A DNA stretch of 30,163 bases, from assembly GCA_009801015.1 (NCBI GenBank), contig VHZZ01015743.1:6299-36461 (forward strand). The letters run 5' to 3'. The position numbers and the translations under genes are program-made. The first letter of the stretch is position 1. Every line of letters begins with the position of its first letter. Below, one piece after another: positions 10,561 through 19,252 of the stretch. Below the pieces are notes generated by a model, which did no database searches, had not been told where the DNA came from, and was given only the letters and a program-made list of their open reading frames with translations. This DNA is from Silene noctiflora (taxonomy: Eukaryota; Streptophyta; Magnoliopsida; Caryophyllales; Caryophyllaceae).

Positions 10561-11929
10561 TTCTCACAGACAACGGGGGCAATTTGTTTGATGATCATCC
10601 CTTGTCCCTCACCCGTCTACCAAGCTTAGTTTAAAAAAAGCGCCTGAGGCACGCCTAGGCGCCAGCCAAATCGCCTCAAGGTGTCCTGAGGCGCATAGGA
10701 TCCAGAAGGCGCATGCCCCAACTAGTGAGGCGTACCCGCAGCGCACTTGAGACGTTTTACTATGAAACCCTATATTTCTTTTTTCCCAAATTCTTTTATT
10801 TCACCCTCTCTTCTCCCCTTAATGCTTAATTTCCACTTATAAATTCATGCTAGCCCTCTTTAAATATAAAAAGAGGACTATTGTGACAAAAAATTATTCT
10901 AAAATATAAATGTTCGTTTGATAATCAATGTGCCTTGTGCCCATAAGGCACGCGCCTTGCCTTGTGCCTCGTCGCCTTGGAACTCCATTGCCTCATTGCG
11001 CCTTGCGTCTTCTCAAACTAAGCTACATAGTACCATTCATTATGTTCGTTCACTTGCTAACTTTAATATTAAGGTTCCCAAGTGATTCTTTTTTCCTATT
11101 ATGGAAAGCAAGGTGACAATCAGTAGCAGTCTCTCTCATCATTGGTGAGTAGAGATGTAGAATGAGTGAGAGTGAGCGACGCAGTCCTGCGGTGGCATTG
11201 TCACGGATTTGAGTTTTGAATCACCTTTTGTTTTCTCTTTCCTTGCCGACTTCCTGTGGTGTGTGGTTGTTATATACTCCTTTTATTTGGGCCATTTAAA
11301 CCAATTCACAACATTTTCCGTTGTGGAAATTTTACATGTAATTGTCAATGCAGTGCAGTTCGCTTGCATTTAGTTAGCTCTACATGTAATTGTCAATTAT
11401 ACTAAATCTGACCTGCCCCTTTTATCAGAACTCCACTAATACCGGGAAGTGAAACTTTCTATATTACTTAATCTACTAAACTCTATTAAGCCCATTGTTC
11501 AAAACCTCGGAAAAATTAGCAAATGGGATAATTGAGTGAACCGGAGGGAGTTTCAATCTGGCTTAGTGTTAGACATTTCTCCTCTAAACTTGAGCCATTT
11601 TCTCCATGCTCTGTGGTATGAGAAATTCTCTTTTGTTTTCTTTTTCCTTTTTCTAAATATGAGAAGTTTGTTGATGCCTTGATGGTATGGTGAGATCCAA
11701 TTGATTATTTATTGATTAAAATTTTCACGGCCTATCAAAAACATGTTGCTTAAAGCTTAAACTATCTTTTGTGCAGATTGATCGAGGGAAAAACATTGGC
11801 CCAAAATATACAGATCTTAGCGGAAAGAATTTGTACGGGAAACGAGGATCTCCACCAAAAACTTCACTCATTAATTCATTAGTAGCAATGGTAGATCAGT
11901 GGTGGCAGCCCAAGAAGTATGATATGTAG
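2436..11929 (+). CDS. GCS: Ceramide glucosyltransferase (glucosylceramide synthase), 13 exons, 5' exon missing
   Basis: Transfers glucose from UDP-glucose to ceramide in ER/Golgi membranes, making glucosylceramide. Exons: 2436-2491, 2607-2781, 3009-3110, 3987-4058, 4380-4496, 4696-4773, 4890-4952, 5036-5132, 6017-6095, 6182-6384, 9427-9572, 10134-10256, 11777-11929 (TAG stop at 11927-11929). All introns are GT-AG and phases agree, giving 487 codons plus stop. The Arabidopsis protein is about 520 aa, so only a short first exon is missing. Seen: a hydrophobic N-terminal segment (GCLICLILAFGWACAAYV), the GT21 signature VSVVMPLKGFGEHNLHNW, an aspartate in TEDPAYHAV, FLDDDVKLHPG, GYSDDMTLAAIAG, and RYWNYLRKQ in the place of the family's (Q/R)XXRW motif. 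Three hydrophobic segments follow (SWGFVAPYVMAVIH, LLLVGCLATCTAIELL, VFVAMLVDNFLY), then a basic cytosolic tail. The intron at 6385-9426 is inflated by inserted elements. No frameshift or internal stop was seen, so the gene looks functional. Confidence 0.95.
3538..3626. mobile_element. Stowaway-type MITE in GCS intron
   Basis: The ends are inverted repeats: CTCCTCCGTCCCAATCATTTG on the left, and the reverse complement of the right end reads CTCGCTCCGTCTTATTCATTTG. The element is flanked by TA on both sides (3536-3537 and 3627-3628). At 89 bp with no coding sequence it fits a non-autonomous Tc1/mariner-derived Stowaway. It lies in the intron at 3111-3986. Confidence 0.85.
5097..5206 (+). repeat. 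38-bp duplication of the end of a GCS exon plus donor site
   Basis: The end of the exon encoding GYSDDMTLAAIAG with its splice donor (5097-5134) recurs at 5169-5206 with a single A-to-G change (Ile to Met). The second copy is preceded by TTTAG, which could act as an acceptor, and ends in GCTGGT, which could act as a donor. The sequence just after it (TGGTCTCTGGACTTGAATTT) also resembles an earlier part of the same exon. The copy lies in the intron at 5133-6016. Confidence 0.9.
6552..7723. mobile_element. 1.17-kb element with long terminal inverted repeats (MULE-like) in GCS intron
   Basis: The left end begins AGGGTTATTTTATGACAATA. The reverse complement of the right end begins AGGGTTATTTAATGACAATA, and the match continues with scattered changes for roughly 110 bp, through CTTCCCCATTTAATCC and onward. 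Seven A bases flank both sides (6545-6551 and 7724-7730), which may be a target duplication or a pre-existing A run. The interior has no transposase frame. The right part carries a 24-bp tandem duplication (GGGAGCTATGGAGGATGAAG..., about 7491-7530). Long TIRs with a non-coding interior suggest a non-autonomous Mutator-like element, but the class is inferred. Confidence 0.8.
7990..8220. mobile_element. Degenerate Stowaway-like MITE in GCS intron
   Basis: The left end, CTTCCTCCATTGAAATCACATTTGAC, is flanked by TA at 7988-7989. The reverse complement of the right end reads CTCATCTCATTTATGTTGTTCCCATTTGAC and is followed by TA at 8221-8222. The inverted repeats share the shape of a Stowaway end but are imperfect, indicating an old copy. 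Confidence 0.6.
9215..9311. mobile_element. Stowaway-type MITE in GCS intron
   Basis: A canonical CTCCCTCCGTTCCAATCATTTG end is paired with a right end whose reverse complement reads CTCTCTTTGTCCCAACTCCC and then AATCATTTGTTTGCC. TA flanks both sides (9213-9214 and 9312-9313). It belongs to the same subfamily as the copy at 3538-3626 (shared ATCATTTGTTT) and sits about 115 bp upstream of the acceptor of the next exon. Confidence 0.88.
10517..10560 (+). repeat. Run of 44 consecutive C
   Basis: A pure C homopolymer of 44 bases lies in the GCS intron at 10257-11776. Homopolymers of this length are rare and hard to sequence, so the exact count is uncertain. On the opposite strand it is a poly-G tract. 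Confidence 0.9.
10623..11024. mobile_element. 402-bp GCGCC-rich element with AGCTTAGTTT inverted ends
   Basis: The left end starts AGCTTAGTTT followed by GCGCCTGAGGCACGCCTAGG. The right end is AAACTAAGCT (11015-11024) preceded by GGCGC-type words in inverted orientation. The arms are GC-rich with repeated GAGGC, GCGCC and GCCTTG words, while the centre is AT-rich. No frame with recognisable protein similarity is present. This looks like a non-autonomous TIR element, but no clear target duplication was seen, so its superfamily is left open. Confidence 0.7.
11277..11550. mobile_element. Possible degenerate Stowaway-like MITE in GCS intron
   Basis: The left end CTCCTTTTATTTGGGCCATTT follows TA. 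The right end CCGGAGGGAG is the inverted form of CTCCCTCCGG. The right flank is TT rather than TA, and similarity between the arms is weak beyond the ends. An internal direct repeat (ACATGTAATTGTCAAT at about 11334 and 11384) is also visible. The boundaries are tentative. Confidence 0.5.
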
Positions 11930-12761
11930 GATCCTTAATACTAACGTCAGGATGCAAATTGCAATTCTGGACAGCAGGGACTTGGAAGCAAATTTTGGCG
12001 GATATGCCGACATGTCTATTTGCTTATTCTTCATTAATTGATTTAATTCATGCCCTAAAGTCCAATTTTTTTATTCTTCAATGAATTTTGGGGTATTCTT
12101 CTGGGCTAATTTTTGTAATGTATACCAAATGGTTTTAGTTCTAACAGTGTATAGAATGAACGAACAATTTCAGTTTATAGGGTGTGATAGAACTAGTTGT
12201 TTTCCATGTATTTTTCTGGGTGCTGATGTGTAGTTTGGTGTTAAGATTGAGTACCGATTTTGGACAAGAGCATTTATATACCTTGGTCGAATGTTGATCT
12301 TTTGGATGTTTAAACATACGGATTCTCAAAAGAAGCTAACAAAATTGCTCGACAGTACTCTAAATACAGATGACTTCACACAAGAAGTTTATGCACAACG
12401 GCCTATTGACAAAAAGTTATCTGAACATTAATTGCCCGTACGAGTTAATATCAGAAGAACAAGAAGTTGCATCTTACCATAATCATCGGTTTTAGACAGT
12501 TAAAATTCATGCTCATCCTAACAAAAACTAACGACATTCATCAATGAAGTTGGAAGCAAACTCTGAAATCATGAGCATCAACATCCAGGAAGTGAACTTC
12601 CGCTATTTGTTACAAGTTAGACTCCACGCTTTTTTTTTTTTTTTTTTTTTTTTTTGCAAGCATCCATAGAGAGTAGAGACAACTTTATACCCAATTAACT
12701 AATGACCACAAATTTGATCATTCGGCACAAGTAAAATGAACTATTGTGAGTCGTGGTTCAG
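11930..12761. other. Convergent intergenic region between GCS and the cytochrome b5-like gene
   Basis: The two genes converge here, 832 bp from stop to stop. The sequence should hold both 3' UTRs. The GCS side is T/A-rich with TTTTTGTAATGTAT at about 12110, typical of a plant 3' end, but no exact cleavage site can be read. A run of about 26 T lies at 12630-12655. No additional gene is visible. Confidence 0.6.
12630..12655 (+). repeat. Poly-T tract (about 26 T)
   Basis: A T homopolymer lies about 105 bp beyond the stop codon of the minus-strand cytochrome b5-like gene. Seen from that gene it is a poly-A run. It may be a simple slippage tract; nothing shows a retroposed end. Confidence 0.85.
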
Positions 12762-15700
12762 TTACTCCTTCAGCTCCCCAATGCAGAAATCATCAATTAT
12801 GTCAAAGACTCGTGTTCCATGTTGTGGCCTGTTATGCAAGAAGATCATATTCAGTCAAGTACAAGAAAACACTACTGGGATTTATTTGTACTGCTTCGTA
12901 TTTCAATTAGGAACAAGAATGCGATTTGCATCAACTTAGGAACAAGAATTTCTAGGAAAAGACAACAATAAGGTAACTCTAAAATGACGATCTAATGTGA
13001 GTGAAAGACTAGCAGATGTACCTCCAAAACAGCGGAGACTTATTGATGATAGCGGCATAGCGTATATCAACCACAAGCAAATTTGTAACATTGACCATTA
13101 TTTGACCACCAATAACAACAAAGCCTTGCTCCCAAAAAGAGTTGGGTTGGCTACCAAAAAGATGCTCATTTTTTATTATATTTTTCCAACAACAATAGAT
13201 TCATATCATATGATGAAACCAAGTTGCCTAATTCTTTACAGATACGCCACATTTGAAATGTGATACACTCATACATATCTCAATAAAGTGCCATGCTAGA
13301 ATACGTTAGAACTGATTCTCTAGGTTCGTTGGGGGTCTCGTGAATCCGAGAAGATAAAACAATAAAAGGACACTCATTTTTTTTTTTACAAGGGTTAGTT
13401 CAAAGGAGGCGAGGTGAAGGTGAGCCTTTTTTTTCCAAATAATATTGTATCTTCGAAGTAAATATTGTATAAGACTACATGTAATCAATTAGAATATGTC
13501 TAGTGCGTGGGGAGTTATATTGATATTGGATCTCAAGTGAAAAAGGAAGCCTAATAACACATAACACTGCGGTTTGCTAGCTGCACCTTATATACAAGGT
13601 GCACTTAAGAAACAATATATATTTAATGTGAGGGCAGAAGTCGTACCAAAATTTTGGGTTGACTTTGTTTTGTGGGGCGTGTACAGTAATGCTGAACAGT
13701 ACGTTTTACTAGTCAGGCATGAACAGTATGCGTGAATAGTATCAAGGAACTGAACAGGGTTGTTTTTGTACTCCCTTCTAGTCGGTGTTTTGGTTTCCCT
13801 TTCCCTTTCCATGTTAGTCGGGTTTTGGTTCCCCTTTCCTTTTTTGGCAAGTTTTGTGGTCCAAATTCAATTCCATGTGGAATAAGGTCTTTTGTGTGGT
13901 CCAAATTCATTTCCTTCATTTTGGTGCCCAAAAGAAAGGGAACCAAAACACCGACTAGGAGGGAGTATGTGTTTTTTATGTTGATGGAGCAAACATAAAT
14001 AAAAATGAACTGATATGGACAATCAAACCCGTTCCTTTACGGTTAAAGAGAAGTTCACGCATGAACTTTGCGAAAAGAGAAAACCCAAGATTTTTGTATT
14101 CAATCATGTTGTTCCGCCAAAACGATTTGATCTCCTTATATAGAGGACAAAAGCCTTGGGCATATGACATCATCTTAAATCATAATATTATCTTACAGCA
14201 TAATATTAACCGTGCACTCTAAGACCTAGAGTACTAGTTAGGCAAATGATGACACCCTACAGTGTAGACTTTACTTAATCCTAAACTAATTATTCAGTGG
14301 TGCTCCAAATTTCCATCAAGACCCATCATACAAAAACGTCTGCGGAATTCGTATTGTTCTTCGTCTTAAAACGAAATTTGCACCATTAGAAAGAGTACCT
14401 ATTGGGCTTTAAATGAACCAAGTTTCACACAAAAAGACGTTTCCCCTTTCAAAGATGACCAATGAAAACTGCAATTGCTGAACACGCTTCTGATAGAAAG
14501 ACAGTACTGCGAGATCCCAAACTGTAGATTATTGTTTAACACTGATTAGTTCAAAGTCGTAGCTTTCTAAAATAATATGGCACGCGTGAAATGGACTACG
14601 TTTGAATGCTCAAAGAATCTCCACAATCCTCATAACTTTTGTCACATTCTACATTGCCAGCGACTACTAAGGGATTCACGTAGTAGGTTAGGTTAGGTAT
14701 GGTCGTGATCTATGGCTTAACAAGACAACATGGATGTCATGTTCATGAGGCAAATTCTTTTGCTTATGACGGTTGAGGCTGTATAAGAACCATCGGTTTC
14801 ATTGAAGATCACGTCTATTCATGATCCACGAGTAGCGTAGGACAAGTGTAAATCTTCCATTTAGATGACATCGACATGAGACGATGTCTTTCCAAGGACC
14901 CATGTCAGCGCATAGAGATAGACACTGACACTCATTGATTGACCCTAGAAATAAATACGGACAAGGATGGTCTAAGTGCATATAGCCCTAATCGCTCGGC
15001 AAGTTAGAGTATAGGCTCTAGAAAGTACATGCCCCTAATCTCATATGTCCAGAAAGTACAGTGTGGCTGTAATCATTAGGCTACTTAACAGACCATGTTG
15101 TACAAGTCAAAGTATAGGCTATTGTATCATCATTAGCATAACTAGTAGACCTCGGAGTGCAAGGCTTGTAAGATGATGTCATATGCCTTGGAGAGCAAGG
15201 CAAATGTCCTCTATATAAGGAGATAGTATTTCCTTGGCACAACAACATGAATGAATACAAAAATATTAGGTTCATGCATGAACTTCTCTTTGAAGCATAA
15301 AAGAACTTGGTTCTTTGAATTTCCGATTGTAATTGAGATTCATAGATTAAACCCAAGACATAGTTCGAGGGTTAATCAGAGTTCTCAATCAATCCACGAT
15401 CGAGTTTGATTGTGCATACCATTTCACAAATTTATTTATGTTTGCTCCAACAACAACATGATCGATTTATGTTTGATGGCGCAAACAAACTTTTGAGCAT
15501 AGTTTTTGACTTTGGCTATGCTCACTGAAACACACCATTGACATAACAAGGCTACCATTGTCAATCCATGACATCGCACCCGCGAGACATTTGGCTCCTA
15601 TTTTCTGTGAATCAGCCCTTACCTCATTTCCAAAATAAAACGAAAATATGATCGTTTTGAAATCGGATCAATATTGGATTACTAGGGAAAAGGGAAGGCC

Positions 15701-16995
15701 ATAAAAAAAACATAGAAACTACATAATAGTGTGCGTTGCTAGTTGCATCTAATGTGCAAGGTTTAAGAAATATCATATGCCTTGGAGTCTTGGAGACCAA
15801 GGCTAGTGTCCCTTTATAAGGAGATCGTATTTCCTAGGCTACTTAATAATGTTAGTATAGACGATTAAGTCGTGGATATATCGGCTTAAGGAATGGCTAC
15901 ACGTTTAAGTGGCGGTTGACGCGGCTATATATCTGTGCTGTTCTCGGAGGCATGATATAACGGAAAATAACGTAATGAGCTGTCTGAAAATCCACAACAC
16001 ATGAAGAGAATTATAATTCCCATGGCCTAGATTAGTAGAAGTTTCAAACAGACATAAAAAAATACTTCTATTTCAGTGAGGAAAACACAGAAGGCACTTA
16101 CCCAAAAAACCCTTCGGTTGAATCACCCCCCGCATTTGTTAAGATAGCATCACCACCAGGATGTTCCTCCACATATGAAGTTACATCATATACCTAGAGG
16201 TAGCAAAACGATAAAGGAAGAAGAGAAACAATTCAAAGAGAGAAAATACAAAGGGATTTGTAATGAATGCATTCATTAAAGATGCATCGCAATTGCAAGA
16301 AGGAGAATAAAACAAAAAGGGAAGGAAAAAACTACAAGTAACCTTATCTTTGATGATGACCCAACAATCAGTTCTTTTGTTGTGCAATGAGACTTCTGTA
16401 GCTGTGTACTTTTGGGGACCCTTGTAGCAAGAAACAAAGAAGATAAGCACCGTCTTCCATCTCATAAAACTCACATTATTAAGTGAATTTAACAAGTGAA
16501 ATCGGGTAATCTCTTAGACAAAAAACACGAAAACACTACAGGTCTACAATTAAGCCCAAATCACAAATCAGATGATTTAATAACAATTTCAAGGTTCAAT
16601 GAATATCATCACATACTTTTGATCCTTTAAGAATTCCAAAACCATGCTAAATTACGGATGAAATTCAATAAAATGTCGGTCATATAGGAGTGCAAATAAT
16701 GCAATGCAAAAACCATGCTAAAAAGCTCACTAATGCAATTTATTATGTCGCGACAAACAAGCCACCCCTCATAACGGAGCTCAAACTAAATACGAAACTA
16801 TAATCTCAATCAACAGGACCAAAAATCCTAAACCAAAACTATTACTGCATCTCAATTAGCCTGAAATTTAGTACTACATGTTCCCAGAAAAACCAAAACA
16901 TCCCAAGAAAAGAAAAAAAGGAAAGTAGAGATCTTGACATAAAATGTAGATTAAGAGCAAATTGCATGATCAACCCAATATATATACAAGTACAT

Positions 16996-17035
<40 letters not shown>

Positions 17036-17331
17036 GGTTAAAAAAGATGGAAAAAAAATAGTAAAATAGTACCTTAACAGCAGATTTGGTTGTTTGATTG
17101 GAATGTGCAGTTTTAGACTGACCTACAATTTAACAACAAGTAATCAACCAAAATAATATCAGAAGTAATCAATGGTAGATTATTCAATTAACAAATCATA
17201 TGATATAATGAAGAATAGATAGGAGAAAAAGAGTTGGAAAAATAACTGGATTTGGTAAATGTTGGGATAATAAAGAGAAATAGTAATAAAACACCCAGAA
17301 TCAATGATCCTACTACAGTTACTATCTCCAT
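12762..17331 (-). CDS. CB5LP: Cytochrome b5-like protein with N-terminal membrane anchor (CB5LP type), 5 exons, 123 aa
   Basis: Haem-binding cytochrome b5 domain expected to carry electrons at the ER surface; the acceptor enzyme is unknown. Exons in transcription order: 17331-17247, 17122-17073, 16420-16343, 16193-16102, 12828-12762 (TAA stop at 12764-12762). All introns are GT-AG and phases agree. Residues 1-26 begin MEIVTVVGSLILGVLLL, one hydrophobic anchor. Residues 27-45 are a polar Ser/Thr/Lys linker, and the b5 domain covers about 50-121. The first haem ligand is His82 in EEHPGG and the second is probably His105 in FFGPQH. Canonical b5 proteins have a C-terminal anchor; the N-terminal anchor, short length and wording such as TEVSLHNKRTDCWVIIKDK match the plant CB5LP class (about 121 aa in Arabidopsis). 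The last intron (12829-16101) is 3.3 kb and filled with repeats; the intron at 16421-17072 has a CAA microsatellite. No defects were seen. Confidence 0.93.
13513..13612 (+). repeat. Direct repeat, left copy (partner at about 15662-15770)
   Basis: The order of words TTGATATTGGAT, AAAAAGGAAGCC, ATAACACTGCGGTTTGCTAG, TGCACCTTATATACAAGG, TTAAGAAA recurs at 15662-15770 as CAATATTGGAT, AAAAGGGAAGGCC, AATAGTGTGCGTTGCTAG, TGCATCTAATGTGCAAGG, TTAAGAAA. The pair brackets the MITE and the fold-back element in the last intron of the cytochrome b5-like gene. It could be an old tandem duplication or remains of flanking element ends. Confidence 0.6.
13771..13965. mobile_element. 195-bp Stowaway-type MITE with long TIRs
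   Basis: The left end CTCCCTTCTAGTCGGTGTTT continues as TGGTTTCCC. The reverse complement of the right end is CTCCCTCCTAGTCGGTGTTT followed by TGGTTCCC. TA flanks both sides (13769-13770 and 13966-13967). An internal copy of TAGTCGGGTTTTGGTTCCCC (about 13816) adds a subterminal repeat, and TGTGGTCCAAATTCA occurs twice. There is no coding sequence. The high TIR identity suggests a fairly recent insertion. Confidence 0.9.
13979..15455. mobile_element. 1.5-kb fold-back element in the last intron of the cytochrome b5-like gene
   Basis: The left end TGTTGATGGAGCAAACATAA matches the reverse complement of the right end, TGTTGTTGGAGCAAACATAA, and both continue with ATAAA. Inverted similarity goes on for about 300 bp per arm: GAGAAGTTCACGCATGAACT at about 14048 opposes AGTTCATGCATGAACTTCTC-like sequence at about 15270, ATCTCCTTATATAGAGGACA (about 14130) opposes TGTCCTCTATATAAGGAGAT (about 15208), and ACTAGTTAG/CTAGTAG words lie deeper. 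The interior (about 14300-15100) is AT-rich with no recognised protein. A MULE-like or other fold-back element is most likely; no convincing target duplication was found. Confidence 0.7.
15656..15845 (+). repeat. Direct repeat, right copy, plus partial copy of the fold-back arm
   Basis: Positions 15662-15770 repeat 13513-13612. Directly after, at about 15773-15840, CATATGCCTTGGAG, CAAGGCTAGTGTCC and TATAAGGAGATCGTATTTCC closely follow the right arm of the fold-back element at about 15179-15233. This is therefore a third, truncated copy of that element's arm. Confidence 0.6.
16996..17035 (+). repeat. (CAA)n microsatellite, about 13 units
   Basis: An uninterrupted run of CAA/ACA triplets lies inside the intron 16421-17072 of the cytochrome b5-like gene, close to the donor-proximal exon. 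It is likely to be variable in length. Confidence 0.92.
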
Positions 17332-17459
17332 CTTTAATCTCTCTCCCTCACTTGTTTCAACTCAGGAATCAATCAATCAATTAGCATTCATTATTTCATG
17401 TTTATGGTTAAGGACTAATGACTTTGACCTGTCGAGGACCCAAAACTTGAGTACATGAG

Positions 17460-17750
17460 TAAGACTAGAGATGGGAAGTCTATTCCTACCCGAGCTTGAA
17501 CGTATCTGACCCAAAATTATTGCAACCCGAAATCGACCTGAGTTGATTATGACCCCGTAAGCTGACCAGACCCGATTAAGATCGGCTCTAAACAGAACCC
17601 GACCAGACCCAGGATGACCCGTAACCTTGATTGACCCAATACATGCTTTGACCCAACCAAACCCGATTCGAAAGATAACTCGAACTTGGATCTAAAGCTA
17701 ACCTGAAAATTGACCTGATTCGAAAGATAACCCCGACATTACAGCAAGTC
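17460..17750. repeat. Degenerate GACCCGA-type repeat upstream of the cytochrome b5-like gene
   Basis: The words GACCCGA, GACCAGACCCGA, TGACCCAA, CCCGATTCGAAAGATAA and similar recur irregularly over nearly 300 bp, with an approximate 9-20 bp rhythm and much decay. It begins about 130 bp upstream of the start codon at 17331, so it may overlap the promoter region. No protein is recognised in either strand. Confidence 0.6.
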
Positions 17751-18364
17751 AAGACGATAAGGCTAAAATAAAACAACATTAGGAACTACTATTATAAAGT
17801 ATTAAAACTAATTAACCTTATAATTTCGCTAAATAATGAATATAACTCAACTCATAAAATGTGAAAGATCTTTATGACTTTTAAAGTGGTACACATTATT
17901 TAATGATGGAAGGAAAATACTCTAACCACACTCACATAAATAGATGAGTGAATTATCAAAATAAATAAATATAGAAAACGCATTTCGATGAACAATGTTT
18001 AATTGTCACTTATTTATAAACTTTGGTAAGTGTTAAGACAAGACTTGTTTAAGACTACTAATAATCTATCCTAGTCTTAACAAGGTCTTAAGTTGAATCT
18101 AGAGAATTCAAGACTCAACTTAGTTTGGGTGAGTCTTGACCCCACTTTCAAGAGAAAATATCTAATAAGTGGACCCCATGTGTCAATTTTTTTTTTCAAG
18201 TTTGTAAAAAAAGAAGTGAAATTGAAAAGTAGAGTCTAACTTGAGACTGACGGATAATGTATAAAGTCTGAGATAAATTTGAACAATAAAAAATTAATAA
18301 AAGTTGGTGAAAAGCTGATCTGACAGAGCTTTGACTTGGAAGAATCCTACTAATAATCTTACCT
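17751..18364. other. AT-rich intergenic stretch with a 13-bp direct repeat
   Basis: No gene is visible. CTACTAATAATCT occurs exactly at 18055-18067 and 18347-18359, bracketing about 280 bp whose interior has GTCTTAA/TTAAGAC-like words. This could be a target-site duplication around a decayed insertion, but no matching terminal repeats were found. Confidence 0.4.
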
Positions 18365-18800
18365 TGGGCTCTGTTTGACAAGGCATTTCAGGTACCTGAT
18401 TTGGTCAAAATAACTTATTTGACCAAAATTTTAGGTACCTTATTTTTTTGTACACATTTGACAAGTAGCTTATTTAACCAAATAAACTACCTGAAATGAA
18501 ATGCTACTCATTTGAGATTTCATGTACCTGATTTGACTTGATTTTCTTTTTTTACCCCTTATATCTATACTACTAAATAATTATCATATCCTTTTACGCA
18601 ATTTCATCAAAATCAGTTACCTTTTCAGTTAGTTTGTCAAACATCTTTTTATATAATCAACTACCTTATCAACTCCTAATTTTTAGTTACCTTATCAGTT
18701 GGCTTTTCAGATTTCAATTAGCTTTTCAATTTTCAGTTACATTTTGAGATTTCAGCTACATTTTCAGTTAGTTTTACAAAACAACGGGTAAATTTCAGTA
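18365..18800. repeat. Probable decayed hAT-type non-autonomous element
   Basis: The stretch begins with GGGCTCTGTTTGACAAGGC, which resembles the GGGCYCTGTTTGG-type ends common in plant hAT-derived elements. It is followed by many short related words (CAGGTACCTGATTTG, CAGTTACCTTTTCAGTTAG, AGTTACCTTATCAGTTGGC). Near the right side, AGTTTGTCAAACA and AGTTTTACAAAACAACGGG are in inverted relation to the left end. The boundary and class are inferred from this resemblance only. Confidence 0.45.
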
Positions 18801-19252
18801 TAAATTCAGATTCGGTGGGAGGGGAAACCAAATCTCAGTGGGAGATTTAAAAAAATCACTCCACTTCCAAGAGTACACTCAGTATTCCACTAAGTGTACA
18901 ATTAGGTAAAAAATGGAGGGAATAGTTAACTCTCCTCTTCTATTTTTTGTGAGACACCCATATGTGAAAATATGAGTTTCCTCACAAAGGTAAACAAAAG
19001 AGCGAGATAAAAAGAAATAGGTAAACAATTAACCAGGACGGATGAAATAGCACGTTTACACACCCAAGCATATCTGATTTGTCAAAATGGCATTTACATG
19101 TCTTTACAAAATGACGGATCAACACTACTAGCAATTCTGACACAAATATAGCTCGACATTAATCGGAGGAAACTGCACACGATAGTCATCAACATTCAAC
19201 AACACTCGACACAAGTTTGCAACTCATCTAATCCAATGAAGGGGTCAAGTCT
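18801..19252. other. Intergenic, downstream of PIG-P
   Basis: AT-rich sequence that should include the 3' UTR of the minus-strand PIG-P gene. Parts such as GGTAAACAAAAGAGCGAG and GGTAAACAATTAACCAGGACGG (about 18980-19040) resemble the ends of the Stowaway subfamily seen at 3538 and 9215, suggesting an eroded copy. No gene is visible. Confidence 0.45.

Noticed and set aside
10402..10629. Open frame with a poly-proline run
   Set aside because: The prolines come only from the C homopolymer inside an intron.
12736..12971. Two overlapping + strand open frames
   Set aside because: They are antisense shadows of the last exon of the cytochrome b5-like gene.
13979..15455. Solo LTR, because the ends read TGTTG...CAACA
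   Set aside because: The terminal inverted similarity extends about 300 bp, far longer than the short TG...CA ends of an LTR, and no 5-bp target duplication was found.
16181..16495. Minus-strand frame starting MRWKTVLIFF as the true start of the cytochrome b5 protein
   Set aside because: The first residues come from intron sequence before the acceptor at 16421. A better start with a membrane anchor and matching splice phases lies at 17331.
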